DNA of 64,000 bases from Pseudomonas yamanorum (GCF_900105735.1 NZ_LT629793.1:5146001-5210000); one strand, 5' to 3'. Positions 7,627-15,854 are shown, counted from the stretch's first letter. Made by a program: numbers and translations. The notes: a model not told the origin generated them from the letters alone.

Positions 7627-8103
7627 GTGTCCGATAGTGAGAGCCAAAAAGTCCCTTACGTCGAGCGATCTGATGATGAGAAGCTCGTATCAAACTGGAA
7701 GAAAGCGAATGGGTTGTATAAGCGTGAGGATTGGTCGGCTTGCATAATGCGAGTAGCAACGTCTGCCGAGATAGCAGCGAACATATATATTCGACAGTTC
7801 CTTCAAAACGAGCACAATTTGCCGGAAAGCTTCGTCGATTCGTTACTCAAAAATGCGAACGGATTACTTGGGAAATACCAACGCCTGATCACTCCTGCCT
7901 CTATGCATCTCGGCACATGGGATGAATTGAAGAGCCTTCAGAGGAGTCTGACCGCTCTGAACACCCACCGAAATAGCGTTGCGCATGAAGGACGTTTCAA
8001 AAACGAGCCAGAAGCCAAGGAGGCATACCTACAAAGCCTTAACATCGTCACCCTATTAGCTCCAAGTGAGGCCGCCAAATTGAGTCTCCCTTTCGATATC
8101 TAA
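7627..8103 (+). CDS. HEPN-like protein
   Basis: Unrecognised by name; 158 residues, all-alpha in appearance. The segment NTHRNSVAHEGRF contains Arg-x4-His, the motif of HEPN domains, many of which are RNases in toxin-antitoxin and abortive-infection systems while others only bind nucleotides or RNA. A second helix with DWSACIMRVATSAEIAANIYI precedes it, also usual for HEPN folds. The start is taken at GTG 7627 because AAGGA ends 6 bases before it; an in-frame ATG at 7585 lacks a site. No antitoxin-like partner is obvious next to it: the recombinase gene lies upstream and runs the other way. AT-richer than the chromosome, consistent with cargo. Confidence 0.7.
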   Translation: MSDSESQKVPYVERSDDEKLVSNWKKANGLYKREDWSACIMRVATSAEIAANIYIRQFLQNEHNLPESFVDSLLKNANGLLGKYQRLITPASMHLGTWDELKSLQRSLTALNTHRNSVAHEGRFKNEPEAKEAYLQSLNIVTLLAPSEAAKLSLPFDI

Positions 8104-8123
8104 AAAGTTTTGGCAACTTGTTA

Positions 8124-8252
8124 TCAACGCATGGCTTTCACCAAGCGGCAGGTAATCCACAGAGCGAAGATCCCGCATATTGAGAAGAAACGCTCGTCGC
8201 TGAGGGTTGCGCTTTCTTGGATGAGCGTTAGTAAAAGCGTAGTGATTTCCAT
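8124..8252 (-). CDS. Small hydrophobic phage-type protein, 42 residues
   Basis: Tiny gene with AAAGGAG six bases before ATG. The product starts MEITTLLLTLIQES and has a second hydrophobic part (ICGIFALWITCRL), so it is probably a membrane peptide. It follows the terminator hairpin at 8279-8310 on the same strand. I do not recognise it; a holin-like or regulatory membrane peptide is possible. Confidence 0.5.
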   Translation of the reverse strand: MEITTLLLTLIQESATLSDERFFSICGIFALWITCRLVKAMR

Positions 8253-8278
8253 GGGGTTCTCCTTTTGGGGGCATTAAA

Positions 8279-8310
8279 AAGCCCCAGAGCGTCGTTAGCG
8301 CCTGGGGCTT
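8279..8310 (-). terminator. Terminator hairpin downstream of tail remnant
   Basis: AGCCCCAG-GCG pairs with CGC-CTGGGGCT with T runs on both strands, so it could act in both directions. Confidence 0.75.
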
Positions 8311-8527
8311 TTGATTTCATGACCGGGCGATCTCTCGATCTTCTACGGCCTGGGGTGTCGGATTCCCGACAATTTGAAAGTATGTAGTTTTAGTGTGGGT
8401 TAAAGCCTCTCACCGTGGTATGTGACATTTTTCTCATGCCTCTACGCGACTGTGCCCGTATAGGTGAGGGTTTTGTTCTCCTACCACTATATGAGGCTTC
8501 AAAAAACGCCATTTTCTAATACCAGGA

Positions 8528-9110
8528 TCAAACCCGGTCTTCGGCGTAAATGGCGGCACTAATGATTGCTCCACCCACCCGTCGCTTGCCGTAGCAGAGC
8601 GGTACCGGGTTGCCGGAGGCCGTGGTGTTCTTGGCGCTGCCGAAGGCGTAGCCGGGGGCGTTCTCTGGCGCGGCGCTGGTCTTGAGGCCGCCGGCCTGGG
8701 GGCTAAGCATTTGAATAACGCCTCCAGCAACCATACCCACGCCTGATGCGAATAGCGCTGCTGACACCGGAGGCGCCCAGAACGTGAAGAATGACGCAGC
8801 TATAAGCAGCGCACCGACGACCGTTTGCAAAACGCCAGCGCGCTTACTACCAACGATCACAGGCGCTATGATGATGTCGCCTTGGCCTTGATAAGTAAGC
8901 TCGCTCTCACCGATGTTTTTCTTACCTCGAAAAACGGCAAACACGAGCCCGCGAGACTTCGCATTAGATAGAAACCGTTCAAACCCTGGGATCTGCACTG
9001 ACAGTGCTTTGATGGCCTCGGCCGGCGTGCGGACGGAGAACTGGTAGGACTTACCGAACTGCCGTAGCTGCCCGTACAGTTTGATTGTATTCGATTGCTG
9101 TAGCGGCCAT
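8528..9110 (-). pseudogene. Lambda gpI-like tail assembly gene, frameshifted
   Basis: The main frame gives LYGQLRQFGKSYQFSVRT, then QIPGFERFLSNAKSRGL, IGESELTYQG, two glycine-rich hydrophobic helices, and the end YGKRRVGGAIISAAIYAED; this is the lambda tail assembly protein I family. The proper start, ATG 9108-9110 with TAGGAGG just before it, encodes MAATAIEYN and then falls out of frame near 9080, hitting a stop after 19 codons. A small deletion there best explains it. GTG 8998 could start a shortened 156-residue product. Lambda gpJ, which normally follows gpI, is absent. The gene is therefore probably dead unless the sequence has an error. Confidence 0.8.
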
Positions 9111-9118
9111 GGGGCCTC

Positions 9119-9463
9119 CTATGGATTGGTGGAAGGTGCTGGAAGCCCAAGTCGAATGGCGAGCACTGCGCGCGACATACGCGCCTGATCGATGGTCAGT
9201 TGTTCCTGGCGCGGGTCGTAGTTCCACACCCGGTTGTAAATCGCCTCGCTGGCCCGGGCGCCGCGGAATGTTCCGCTCAGCAGGTCGGCCGAAACCCTGG
9301 CCTCTTCCTCGGTGAAGAAGGGGCCGTCGACTGTCACTTGTTGGCCACCACTGACGTGCTGGACCTCCCACACCGTGTAGCCGGCGTCCGGCCCCTGGAT
9401 CAGTTCGTAGGGTTTGAATTTCTGCGTTTTGCACGCTTCGGTAAAACGCTCTTGAAAGGTCAT
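9119..9463 (-). CDS. Phage-associated hypothetical protein, 114 residues
   Basis: Not recognised. The product begins MTFQERFTEACKTQKFKPYE and contains a strand-rich middle (TVWEVQHVSGGQQVTVDGPFF) and a helical end. Its stop codon lies 8 bases before the start of the gpI-like remnant, in the same direction. A GAAG stretch precedes the ATG; an earlier in-frame ATG at 9505 is possible. It would normally lie within a phage gene run, but its content does not match a tail protein I know. Confidence 0.6.
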   Translation of the reverse strand: MTFQERFTEACKTQKFKPYELIQGPDAGYTVWEVQHVSGGQQVTVDGPFFTEEEARVSADLLSGTFRGARASEAIYNRVWNYDPRQEQLTIDQARMSRAVLAIRLGLPAPSTNP

Positions 9464-9531
9464 GTCTTCACACTCACAGAGTCTGCCGTTGATCGGCGCT
9501 ACCAATACTTGCGTAGCGCACGGAGGGGCAG

Positions 9532-10365
9532 TTAGGCCGCTTCGGATTGATCAGGAGACGCTTTTGCGGTGGTGCGAGTGGGCATTTTCGCCAGCCATTC
9601 GCGAAGTGCTTCGGAGCCCTCACAGCCCGATCGCCACTTCTCAAACCGGCCGGTATAGCCATTCGAATTGGCGACCATACCGCTCAGTGCGACACCAGCA
9701 TTGGAGGCGGTGGCCAGCACGTCATCGTAGATCGCTAGCATCTGCTTGAGCCCTTCAATGTCCTCGGCGCGCGACGCGGCAATGCCTGCGCGCGACAGGC
9801 TGTCAGCAGCCTCTGGCGATAGGCCGGAGAGCATTGGGTTTGCCCTGAGCACGGCCTCTACAACGTCGGGGTGACTGCCTGTACGTGCCTCAGCAACTAG
9901 CCGCTGACGCTCTTCAGGTTTGAGGCCTCGCACGATGGCTCGCAGCTCCTGGTCGGCCAGGAAACCAACAACGTCCGAGCTAGCGCGAGGTGTGACCGCT
10001 GCGAATCCGCTGGCCACTGTCTGGGCCAGCGTGAACATATCTTTTGCTGCCTTCTCCATCGCCGGCATCAGGGCGGGGATGATTCCATCAATCTGCTCCT
10101 TGCCCTTGCGCTCAATGGCAGCGGCGTTGAGGTCCTTGTTCTCGCGAATCGAGAGAATTTCTTCTCCGAGGTCCTTGAACGCCTCCAGCGACAATCCCTG
10201 CAAATGGCGAACGGACTTCAGCAAGCCACCAGCCTGCCAGGTTCCTTTGGTGCCATCGGGGCGCTGAATGTTGAAGGTTCTTGCCTCTACCTGGGAGTGC
10301 TCGTATTCGGAGTAGTGGAGGTTGGCCAAGCCAACTTTGAGGACGGATCGTTTGCCGATTTTCAT
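9532..10365 (-). CDS. Phage-associated hypothetical protein, 277 residues
   Basis: Unrecognised. Mostly helical and charged; the N-terminus MKIGKRSVLKVGLANLHYSEY is followed by a short strand segment and a long helical body from about residue 55, with several Ala-rich helices (MLSGLSPEAADSLSRAGIAA). AAAAGGT precedes the ATG. It lies in a minus-strand run with the DUF5681 gene and two small genes, which suggests a structural or packaging accessory role, but no motif confirms it. Confidence 0.7.
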   Translation of the reverse strand: MKIGKRSVLKVGLANLHYSEYEHSQVEARTFNIQRPDGTKGTWQAGGLLKSVRHLQGLSLEAFKDLGEEILSIRENKDLNAAAIERKGKEQIDGIIPALMPAMEKAAKDMFTLAQTVASGFAAVTPRASSDVVGFLADQELRAIVRGLKPEERQRLVAEARTGSHPDVVEAVLRANPMLSGLSPEAADSLSRAGIAASRAEDIEGLKQMLAIYDDVLATASNAGVALSGMVANSNGYTGRFEKWRSGCEGSEALREWLAKMPTRTTAKASPDQSEAA

Positions 10366-10394
10366 TGGGTTACCTTTTGATTGTCTGGCCGTGG

Positions 10395-10580
10395 TTAGGC
10401 CGTTTGTTGGTCTGAGGCTTCGCTCAGGATCTCGAATAGGGACACGCTCTCTTGGGGGCCGCCGCCGGTTGCTGCGGCGTGCAACTCGTCCATAAGGGCG
10501 CTGATCTCTCGCACGTCGCGATTGAACTGGGTGAGACCGGATTGCTGGCGCAACTTGGCCACCTGGCTACGGATGTTCAT
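10395..10580 (-). CDS. Small phage-associated protein, 61 residues
   Basis: Starts MNIRSQVAKLRQQSGLTQF, with GAGG 6 bases before the ATG. The gene overlaps the end of the upstream 143-residue gene by 14 bases, which points to translational coupling. Helical and charged, with no recognised motif; function unknown. Confidence 0.6.
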   Translation of the reverse strand: MNIRSQVAKLRQQSGLTQFNRDVREISALMDELHAAATGGGPQESVSLFEILSEASDQQTA

Positions 10581-10998
10581 GGCGGGCCTCGATGATCAGT
10601 TGATACTGTTTTGCGACGTGATCTTTGATGTCTTGCCCAGCAGCCAGTGGCGGGAAGATCCAGGCACCAGGACTTGGGAATGGCCGCATATCCATCACAC
10701 CTACCGGAGCGGGACGGCGGAGGCTTTCAATTGCGCGGACGTAGAGAATGAACGCCTCTGCCAGATTGGCCGCGTCATAGCTGTTCATGGTGCAGAGTGG
10801 GAAGTGCATCACCGTCTGTACGCCCAGGACGGGATAGTTGAACGAATGGCCTACTGTCTTGGGGTAGTCCATCTCCTCCTCAACCGCGTCAACCCTGCAG
10901 TCCACCACCGTCAACATAACGAGCACTGTCTCTTCGTCTTCGGTGCCGATCTTCTCTGCAATTCGCTTGAGCTCGGCCCGCATCCACTTAATGCTCAT
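10567..10998 (-). CDS. Phage-associated hypothetical protein, 143 residues
   Basis: The start MSIKWMRAELKRI at 10998 is chosen because its ATG overlaps the stop of the upstream DUF5681 gene (ATGA), with GGAGG about 10 bases before. A longer frame upstream is an out-of-phase copy of the neighbouring gene. The product has an acidic helical first third, then a Pro/Tyr-rich middle and the segment FPSPGAWIFPPLAAGQDIKDHV near the end. Unrecognised; part of a four-gene overlapping unit. Confidence 0.65.
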   Translation of the reverse strand: MSIKWMRAELKRIAEKIGTEDEETVLVMLTVVDCRVDAVEEEMDYPKTVGHSFNYPVLGVQTVMHFPLCTMNSYDAANLAEAFILYVRAIESLRRPAPVGVMDMRPFPSPGAWIFPPLAAGQDIKDHVAKQYQLIIEARHEHP

Positions 10999-11411
10999 TG
11001 CCGCATTCCCTCCATCTGTTCGCGGAGTTCTTCGACGGCCTTTTGCAGCTCGGCGACTTCGATCACCCGGGCTACAGCGCCTAGTCCTTCGATCAATGCT
11101 TTGCCCTGGTCGGGCGGTAGCTCGCCGGCGGCAACTGCGCGAAGGATTGATTTGGCTGCGCTGGGTAGGTCGGTGTCGTCGAGTTCGAAGCACACTGTTT
11201 CGGCAGTTGGCTTGATTGGCGGTACCAGTCGTTCAAGGATCAGCCGGCAAGCCTGCATATCGCCCTTCTTGGCCGCTGTCAGAACCTTCTTTGTCACGGC
11301 GTCTGCACCTTCCGCGAGTCGGGCGCGCAGCTCCTGCGTTTGGCCAGAACGACCACCGGGATTACCCGATTGCCCCGGCTTCCATTTGCCGGCTTTATCG
11401 CGATCAGTCAT
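10995..11411 (-). CDS. DUF5681 domain protein, terminase-region phage protein
   Basis: The N-terminal KWKPGQSGNPGGR motif (residues 9-21) is the hallmark of DUF5681, found in small proteins coded near phage terminase genes. The remaining 138-residue protein is helical, ending in a probable coiled coil (VAELQKAVEELREQMEGMRQ). Start and stop overlap the neighbours by 4 bases on both sides (ATGA), so the three genes 11584-10567 are coupled. No large terminase is present in the element, so the packaging role is probably lost or taken from a helper phage. Confidence 0.8.
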   Translation of the reverse strand: MTDRDKAGKWKPGQSGNPGGRSGQTQELRARLAEGADAVTKKVLTAAKKGDMQACRLILERLVPPIKPTAETVCFELDDTDLPSAAKSILRAVAAGELPPDQGKALIEGLGAVARVIEVAELQKAVEELREQMEGMRQ

Positions 11412-11584
11412 GCGGCCGGCGATTCCATGGCGATGACAGGTTTGTTTTCAGCGAGCGCTATCAGCAGGGCGGATGCTTGAACGCTTCCGTCTGCTGCGGC
11501 TTCGCGAAGGCGGCCCCAGGCGGCAGCAACTTCGGAGCGAGTTGGTTTGTGCTGGCGTCCTCGGGCGGGCTTAGCTGTGTTCAT
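11408..11584 (-). CDS. Small phage-associated protein, 58 residues
   Basis: Begins MNTAKPARGRQHKPTRSEVA and continues with a helix (AWGRLREAAADGSVQASALL). GAGG lies 8 bases before the ATG, and its stop overlaps the DUF5681 start by 4 bases. The basic first third could contact DNA. It heads the minus-strand gene run, so the promoter should lie right of 11584. Confidence 0.6.
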   Translation of the reverse strand: MNTAKPARGRQHKPTRSEVAAAWGRLREAAADGSVQASALLIALAENKPVIAMESPAA

Positions 11585-11841
11585 AGGTGCGGCCTCGAAT
11601 GGAGTTTTGAGTGGCTCAAAAACTCACATTAGGCATGATCTGATCATTTATCCAGTGCTTTTTAGGTGCACCTCAGGTGCTACACAGAACGGGATTGAAT
11701 GGGACTGAAATAGCTGGTTTTGGCGGTATTGGAGAGGGTGTTTTTGTTGCAGTAAGTCGAGGGTAGTCAAAGTGATACAGGGCGTTGAAGTCCGCATTTA
11801 GGACAACAAACTGAGCTCCCATTTTGGTATGTCAGGTTCCG

Positions 11842-11873
11842 CGCCACGTTTTCGTAATTCGCAAAACGTGGCG
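11842..11873. other. Perfect 11-bp hairpin
   Basis: CGCCACGTTTT pairs with AAAACGTGGCG over a 10-base loop. It lacks a flanking T run, so it is an operator-type or RNA-structural element more than a terminator. Confidence 0.5.
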
Positions 11874-11919
11874 TGGATTAAATGCGTCCAGATTTGGACC
11901 GATCTTCCCCCTGCGGGGT

Positions 11920-11965
11920 AATACCCCTGATTGGGGGTATTTGTGAAAGCAGGATTTCCTGCTTT
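11920..11965. other. Twin hairpin module, copy 1
   Basis: AATACCCC/GGGGTATT (11920-11941) is followed after 4 bases by AAAGCAGGA/TCCTGCTTT (11946-11965). The first hairpin closely resembles the AAATACCC/GGGTATTT hairpin at 15270-15293; the two lie on either side of the AAA ATPase gene. Confidence 0.5.
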
Positions 11966-12564
11966 GGGGAGAGTGGATTGGCCGGGCTGAACTCTGGCCC
12001 CGGGACAGAATTGGATGGGGTGGCGCTTCACCACCTCACGCTTTAAAGGTGAGCCGGGATCACATTAAGGCGTTGCTGTGGCAGCAATACCTGCTCCAGC
12101 CTGCTGTCAGGAGGAGCGGTTGCCAAGCAGGCCAGACGGTCCGACTCGGCTCATTTGGTCTGTCTCGATGGGAAAGGGAGAGGGCACCATTTCGGGTCTT
12201 GCGGAATAGGTATGGTCATGTTGACCAACCCACCGTGTGGATTCCTACACTGTGTGTTGCTTTCCACTGTCCGTAGCGCTTCCACCACTCCCAGTGAGGC
12301 CAAACCATCTCACTGAGACCAAATCGTCACACATGGGGATATTTCAATGTGGGAGCGGGGTAGCGTGGGGCTTTTACCTAATGGGAGATGTACTCAAGCC
12401 TGAGGGCATTAGCAGATCCGCCGAGTTCTGCTCACATCACGTCCAGGCACCTGATGTACTCATTTTTTTGAACACCGTTAACGGACCAGTTGGAATCGTC
12501 CTGTTTGCAGATTTGAAATCCAGGAGGGAGCGATTTGAGATTCATGCTCCCCCGCCCCTTGAAA

Positions 12565-14853
12565 TCAGACCTGTTCAACAGTTCCGCTATAAACCAATTT
12601 TAAAGATCTTTCACCATAAGTAAGTAATTCACTAGACGTGATCTGTACTGTGTCGCAGTCCGGGTTAGTGTCATGATGGAATTGACCTGCATAACTATTG
12701 ATTTCTTGAAGCTCGTCGATAAGGCTTTTTGCATAAGTTAAGGGGCTTGGTGCTGTCGAGTCTCTTATATGAGTTAGGACTTGGCCGAACATTGAGTCTT
12801 TGGGAAGTAGCCCTGGGAATCGGCGGTGCAAATATCCCTCTAAAAATGGTCTGATGGCTTTCGCGGTACTCCTTGAGTCATTTGGAACTCCTGCGCAAAG
12901 CTCCATAAGTACACGGTGGTGTCTGTAGAAGGGCGACTCACACTCTTTGTCTACATCGAATTTGTCTAGGTCACTATAGCCGTTAGCCGCGTGTCGTAAT
13001 TGTAGGGCTTGTAGTGGTTGCGCGGCCTTGCTACTCAGATCATCACGCATATCTCGGATGAAGTAGGGGTCGTGCGCTAATACTATGAGTTGCTCGGACT
13101 TATCATGAATGCTCTTGAGTATTGCCTTGGTTTGGTTTTTTCTATTGACGTCAAGGCTGCACATAGGGTCATCAATGACTACTATTTTTTGAAGCAGATT
13201 CGGATCTGCTGAAATAGTTGCTACAAAAAAAGCAAATGCTAATGTTCGCTTATCTCCTTCACTCAGAACTGTCGAGAATTTCGGAGTGCCATCTAGAGAT
13301 ATAGACATACCTCTTAAGCGCAATCCATATTCGCTACGTGCAGAGCCGCCTTTAAAGTTGGAATCCATCTTTTCGATGCGAAAAGTTGCTCCAAATTTAT
13401 CTAGTAGCGAATTAATGGACTTCTGAAAAGTTGCCAGCACGGATGCCATTTGCTCGTTTAGCTGTGTTCGGGCAGCCTTCTTTTTAGTTTCTGCCACGGT
13501 CGCGGTTTGTTTTGCAGTAGCTAGCGATGTGAGCAAAGCTATGACTGCTGGGCTGTGCCGCACCGTACCCAGTTGGAGTGCTGTTATCTGTTGGCCCATC
13601 AATGTTGCGTTTTCGGATGCGAGACTGGTTCTGTATTTTTCTATTAGTTGCGTTGAATTCTGGATTTTTTGGTTTGCTTGCTGCATTAAATCAATTACCT
13701 CATTCCATAGCTCATGAACCTTGCTTTTTTCTGTATCGCTTCCAATAGATTCCAGCGGTTTGCTGATTTTAGTCGCTGCAAGCTCTAGCAATATTTCTCT
13801 CAAATCTCCAATGATCTTTTTAGTTTTTGAACTTTCAAAGGTGCATGGCGGTGTAATTATCTCTGGTGTCCAGATTGCAATGGTGGCTAATGCCTTTGAG
13901 AATCCGATATCAAAAACATCAATTACAGAATCGGATGCTCGAATTTGTATTCCACGATCCAGTAATGATACTTGCTGTTTAAGATCCTCATAAGCCTTGT
14001 TGAAGTGTGTCCTGTATGCTTTGATCAGGGTTGTGTCGGTGGTTTTTTGAGCGCAGTAAGGACAGTTCTTGCCGTCATCGAATTTCTGACCGTCACTAAT
14101 CCATTTTTCAATATCTGGTTTTGAGATGTGTTGGAGATGTTTTTGAATGATGCTTTCCGCGTCCTCTTCAATATCATTTAATGTAGTATTCAATATTTTG
14201 AACAGACTTTCGATATCGAGGGTAGGTAGCGAGACTTGCACTGGTAGAGGACGAGTAAGAATGTTTCCAATGTTGTTGGCGATTTGAATCCTCTTCTGAA
14301 GGTCTACTATTTTTGTTGCTGCGTTTGGATCAGGGCTGAGTTTTTGAAATGCAGGTAAAAGCATTCCCTGATGAAATCCTGCCAATTGTGCAGTGATTTG
14401 ATTTACTTCAGAGCTGGCTGCCGCGGCAAGCTTTGTTGTTTCCTCTTCAGTTTCACGTGCCTTTACTGCTGATGAGCCAAGCGCAAATTGGAGCAGGTTC
14501 TTGCGTTGACCTGGAGTTACAACTCCACCGGAATGAACATTTTTCTCGACGAAATCGGCATCAAATACTAAGAGTTCCTGTCGTTTTTCAGACCAGACCC
14601 CATTAGAAAAAGATACTTTGTGACCACTGCCAAACGTGAGATCTACCAATGGAGCCAAGCTGGCGTCGATGGTTTTTCTTTCAGTTATAAGTGATGGGTC
14701 TCCAGTTGCAGCTGAGCGGAGAATACTCGCTAATGTGGATTTTCCTCGACCATTGTCCGCATAAATTAGCTGTGCTTTGCATAGACGCAAAGGTCTGCCG
14801 TTGACGTCGTGAAGTAGGCCTATTCCTTGAATCCTTTCGATCCGTTCGAGCAC
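12565..14853 (-). CDS. AAA_13-type ATPase with zinc-hook-like motif, RloC-like
   Basis: A 762-residue SMC/Rad50-like ATPase. Near the N-terminus is the Walker A YADNGRGKST; a long helical, coiled-coil middle carries NCPYCAQK (CxxC, the form of a Rad50/RloC zinc hook) near residue 265; late in the chain come the ABC signature region VLSEGDKRTLAFAFF and Walker B IVVIDDPMCSLD, then LAHDPYF. The C-terminal part has AIRPFLEGYLHRRFPG and a final QFHHD. RloC pairs such an ATPase with an anticodon nuclease using Arg, Glu and His; here an R-x3-E and a His exist, but their spacing differs, so nuclease activity is unproven. GTG 14853 is chosen because GGAGG lies 8 bases before it. AT-rich: clear transferred cargo, probably anti-phage. 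Confidence 0.85.
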   Translation of the reverse strand: MLERIERIQGIGLLHDVNGRPLRLCKAQLIYADNGRGKSTLASILRSAATGDPSLITERKTIDASLAPLVDLTFGSGHKVSFSNGVWSEKRQELLVFDADFVEKNVHSGGVVTPGQRKNLLQFALGSSAVKARETEEETTKLAAAASSEVNQITAQLAGFHQGMLLPAFQKLSPDPNAATKIVDLQKRIQIANNIGNILTRPLPVQVSLPTLDIESLFKILNTTLNDIEEDAESIIQKHLQHISKPDIEKWISDGQKFDDGKNCPYCAQKTTDTTLIKAYRTHFNKAYEDLKQQVSLLDRGIQIRASDSVIDVFDIGFSKALATIAIWTPEIITPPCTFESSKTKKIIGDLREILLELAATKISKPLESIGSDTEKSKVHELWNEVIDLMQQANQKIQNSTQLIEKYRTSLASENATLMGQQITALQLGTVRHSPAVIALLTSLATAKQTATVAETKKKAARTQLNEQMASVLATFQKSINSLLDKFGATFRIEKMDSNFKGGSARSEYGLRLRGMSISLDGTPKFSTVLSEGDKRTLAFAFFVATISADPNLLQKIVVIDDPMCSLDVNRKNQTKAILKSIHDKSEQLIVLAHDPYFIRDMRDDLSSKAAQPLQALQLRHAANGYSDLDKFDVDKECESPFYRHHRVLMELCAGVPNDSRSTAKAIRPFLEGYLHRRFPGLLPKDSMFGQVLTHIRDSTAPSPLTYAKSLIDELQEINSYAGQFHHDTNPDCDTVQITSSELLTYGERSLKLVYSGTVEQV

Positions 14854-15040
14854 GACAAAATCCTCCAAGAAACGCATAGACAATCATGGACAGACGATTG
14901 CCAACTGAAGGTAGCACAGGGCATGGAATTAGCTTGAGAACGGCAGGGAATGCGCCCCTGCAATTATTTTGCTCTCCATCCTTGCGTCAGTACTAACTAA
15001 GTGTCAGTATGGATTTCCGTTAGTACAAACGCGGTGACCA

Positions 15041-15271
15041 ATGAGCCAAGACGATATGCAAAAGCAGGCAAAGACTAGCAACGAGAGACAAAAGGAGTTG
15101 AAGGCGCGCCGAGTTGCTGATGGCTTCAAACACACAACGGTATGGATTCACGCGGAAACGGAAGAGGAGGGTAAGCAGGCGGCGCGAGACGGCAAGCCAC
15201 TCAAGCCGATGGAGTCGAAAGACCCCTTGAGCTGGGCGGCAGGCTGGATCAGCGAGAAGGGTAAGCAGTAA
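15041..15271 (+). CDS. Small phage protein with RHH-like core, 76 residues
   Basis: The segment RQKELKARRVADGFKHTTVW resembles the strand-helix pattern of small phage ribbon-helix-helix proteins (basic helix, then an alternating VTVWxxA strand). The C-terminus holds AAGWISEKGKQ. No strong Shine-Dalgarno is seen before ATG 15041. Divergent from the AAA ATPase gene with a 190-base shared control region, so it may regulate that promoter. Its stop codon lies within the hairpin at 15270-15293. Confidence 0.6.
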   Translation: MSQDDMQKQAKTSNERQKELKARRVADGFKHTTVWIHAETEEEGKQAARDGKPLKPMESKDPLSWAAGWISEKGKQ

Positions 15272-15354
15272 ATACCCCTTACTCCGGGTATTTAAATGTG
15301 AGGGAATCCCACTTTTAAAAAGGTGCCAAGCCGCTGCGTCAACAGCGGCTTGGC
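15270..15354 (+). other. Twin hairpin module, copy 2
   Basis: AAATACCC/GGGTATTT (15270-15293) includes the stop codon of the 76-residue gene; GCCAAGCCGCTG/CAGCGGCTTGGC (15325-15354) is a perfect 12-bp stem with a 6-base loop. Between them a GTGAGGGAATCCCAC stretch forms a weak dyad. The arrangement parallels 11920-11965. Confidence 0.5.
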
Positions 15355-15385
15355 GATCACACGACGAAACTTCAAGGTACACGTC

Positions 15386-15751
15386 ATGCAACTTTACCAA
15401 AATATCAGTAACGCTCTGAAAGGCCAAGATAAGTCCGGATTTGAAGGGGAGTGCCCGGAAGGCCTTGAGGCGGGCGACTCTAGCCCCTTACACCTGCCCC
15501 TCTTCACCGAGAAGCAACGAACCCTAGTGGTTGAGCTCATTCTCGCAGAGCGGCGTTACGCTACTCGGTGGTGGACGCACCTGAGCGAGATGCGGCGGCG
15601 TCAGGAGCTCCCTGAGTGGGTTGCGGCGGACATTGGCACTCATGATGAGCATGACCTGCTGCTTGAGAGTAGGAAGGCCGTCAATCAGGCTCTATTCGGC
15701 TCGGATGACCTGGGCGGCGATCAGCAATACCGCGCGGTGGTGTTGGAGTAG
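15386..15751 (+). CDS. Phage-associated hypothetical protein, 121 residues
   Basis: Start ATG 15386 (MQLYQNISNALKGQ) has AAGG eight bases before it. The product is acidic and helical, with the central segment FTEKQRTLVVELILAERRYA, which resembles small phage regulatory or replication accessory proteins, but I do not recognise the family. A strong terminator follows at 15785. It is read in the same direction as the 76-residue gene and may share its transcript through the intervening hairpins. Confidence 0.65.
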   Translation: MQLYQNISNALKGQDKSGFEGECPEGLEAGDSSPLHLPLFTEKQRTLVVELILAERRYATRWWTHLSEMRRRQELPEWVAADIGTHDEHDLLLESRKAVNQALFGSDDLGGDQQYRAVVLE

Positions 15752-15784
15752 GGCTGACAAACTACGAAACTTTCGCAGTATCGA

Positions 15785-15818
15785 GGGCACTACCCCGTCA
15801 CAGGGTGGTGCCCTTTTT
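15785..15818 (+). terminator. Terminator after the 121-residue gene
   Basis: GGGCAC-T-ACCC pairs with GGGT-G-GTGCCC, followed by TTTTT. Confidence 0.85.
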
Positions 15819-15854
15819 CATTGGCGGCGGTAGGTGAATTCTCAGCAAGGTGGA

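Larger units (their letters stand above)
11585..12564. other. 980-base stretch without a credible gene
   Basis: No frame here has both a ribosome site and protein-like content. It holds a perfect 11-bp hairpin at 11842-11873 and two adjoining perfect hairpins at 11920-11965; a fragment AATGTGGGAGCGGGG at 12346-12360 looks like half of a chromosomal REP. The left part should hold the promoter for the 11584-10395 gene run. The right part may be the remains of deleted phage genes. Confidence 0.5.

Noticed and set aside
7627..8103. Toxin-antitoxin pair with the 42-residue gene at 8124
   Set aside because: The small gene is on the other strand, converges with the HEPN gene and encodes a membrane peptide, so it is not a likely antitoxin.
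12049..12276. Possible small gene starting GTGAGCCGGGATCACATT
   Set aside because: There is an AAAGG before the GTG, but the protein has no pattern of a folded domain and no recognisable family, so I left the region as non-coding.
12237..12623. 128-codon plus-strand frame at the end of the ATPase gene
   Set aside because: Overlaps the 3' end of the ATPase gene on the other strand, starts in a REP-like fragment, no ribosome site.
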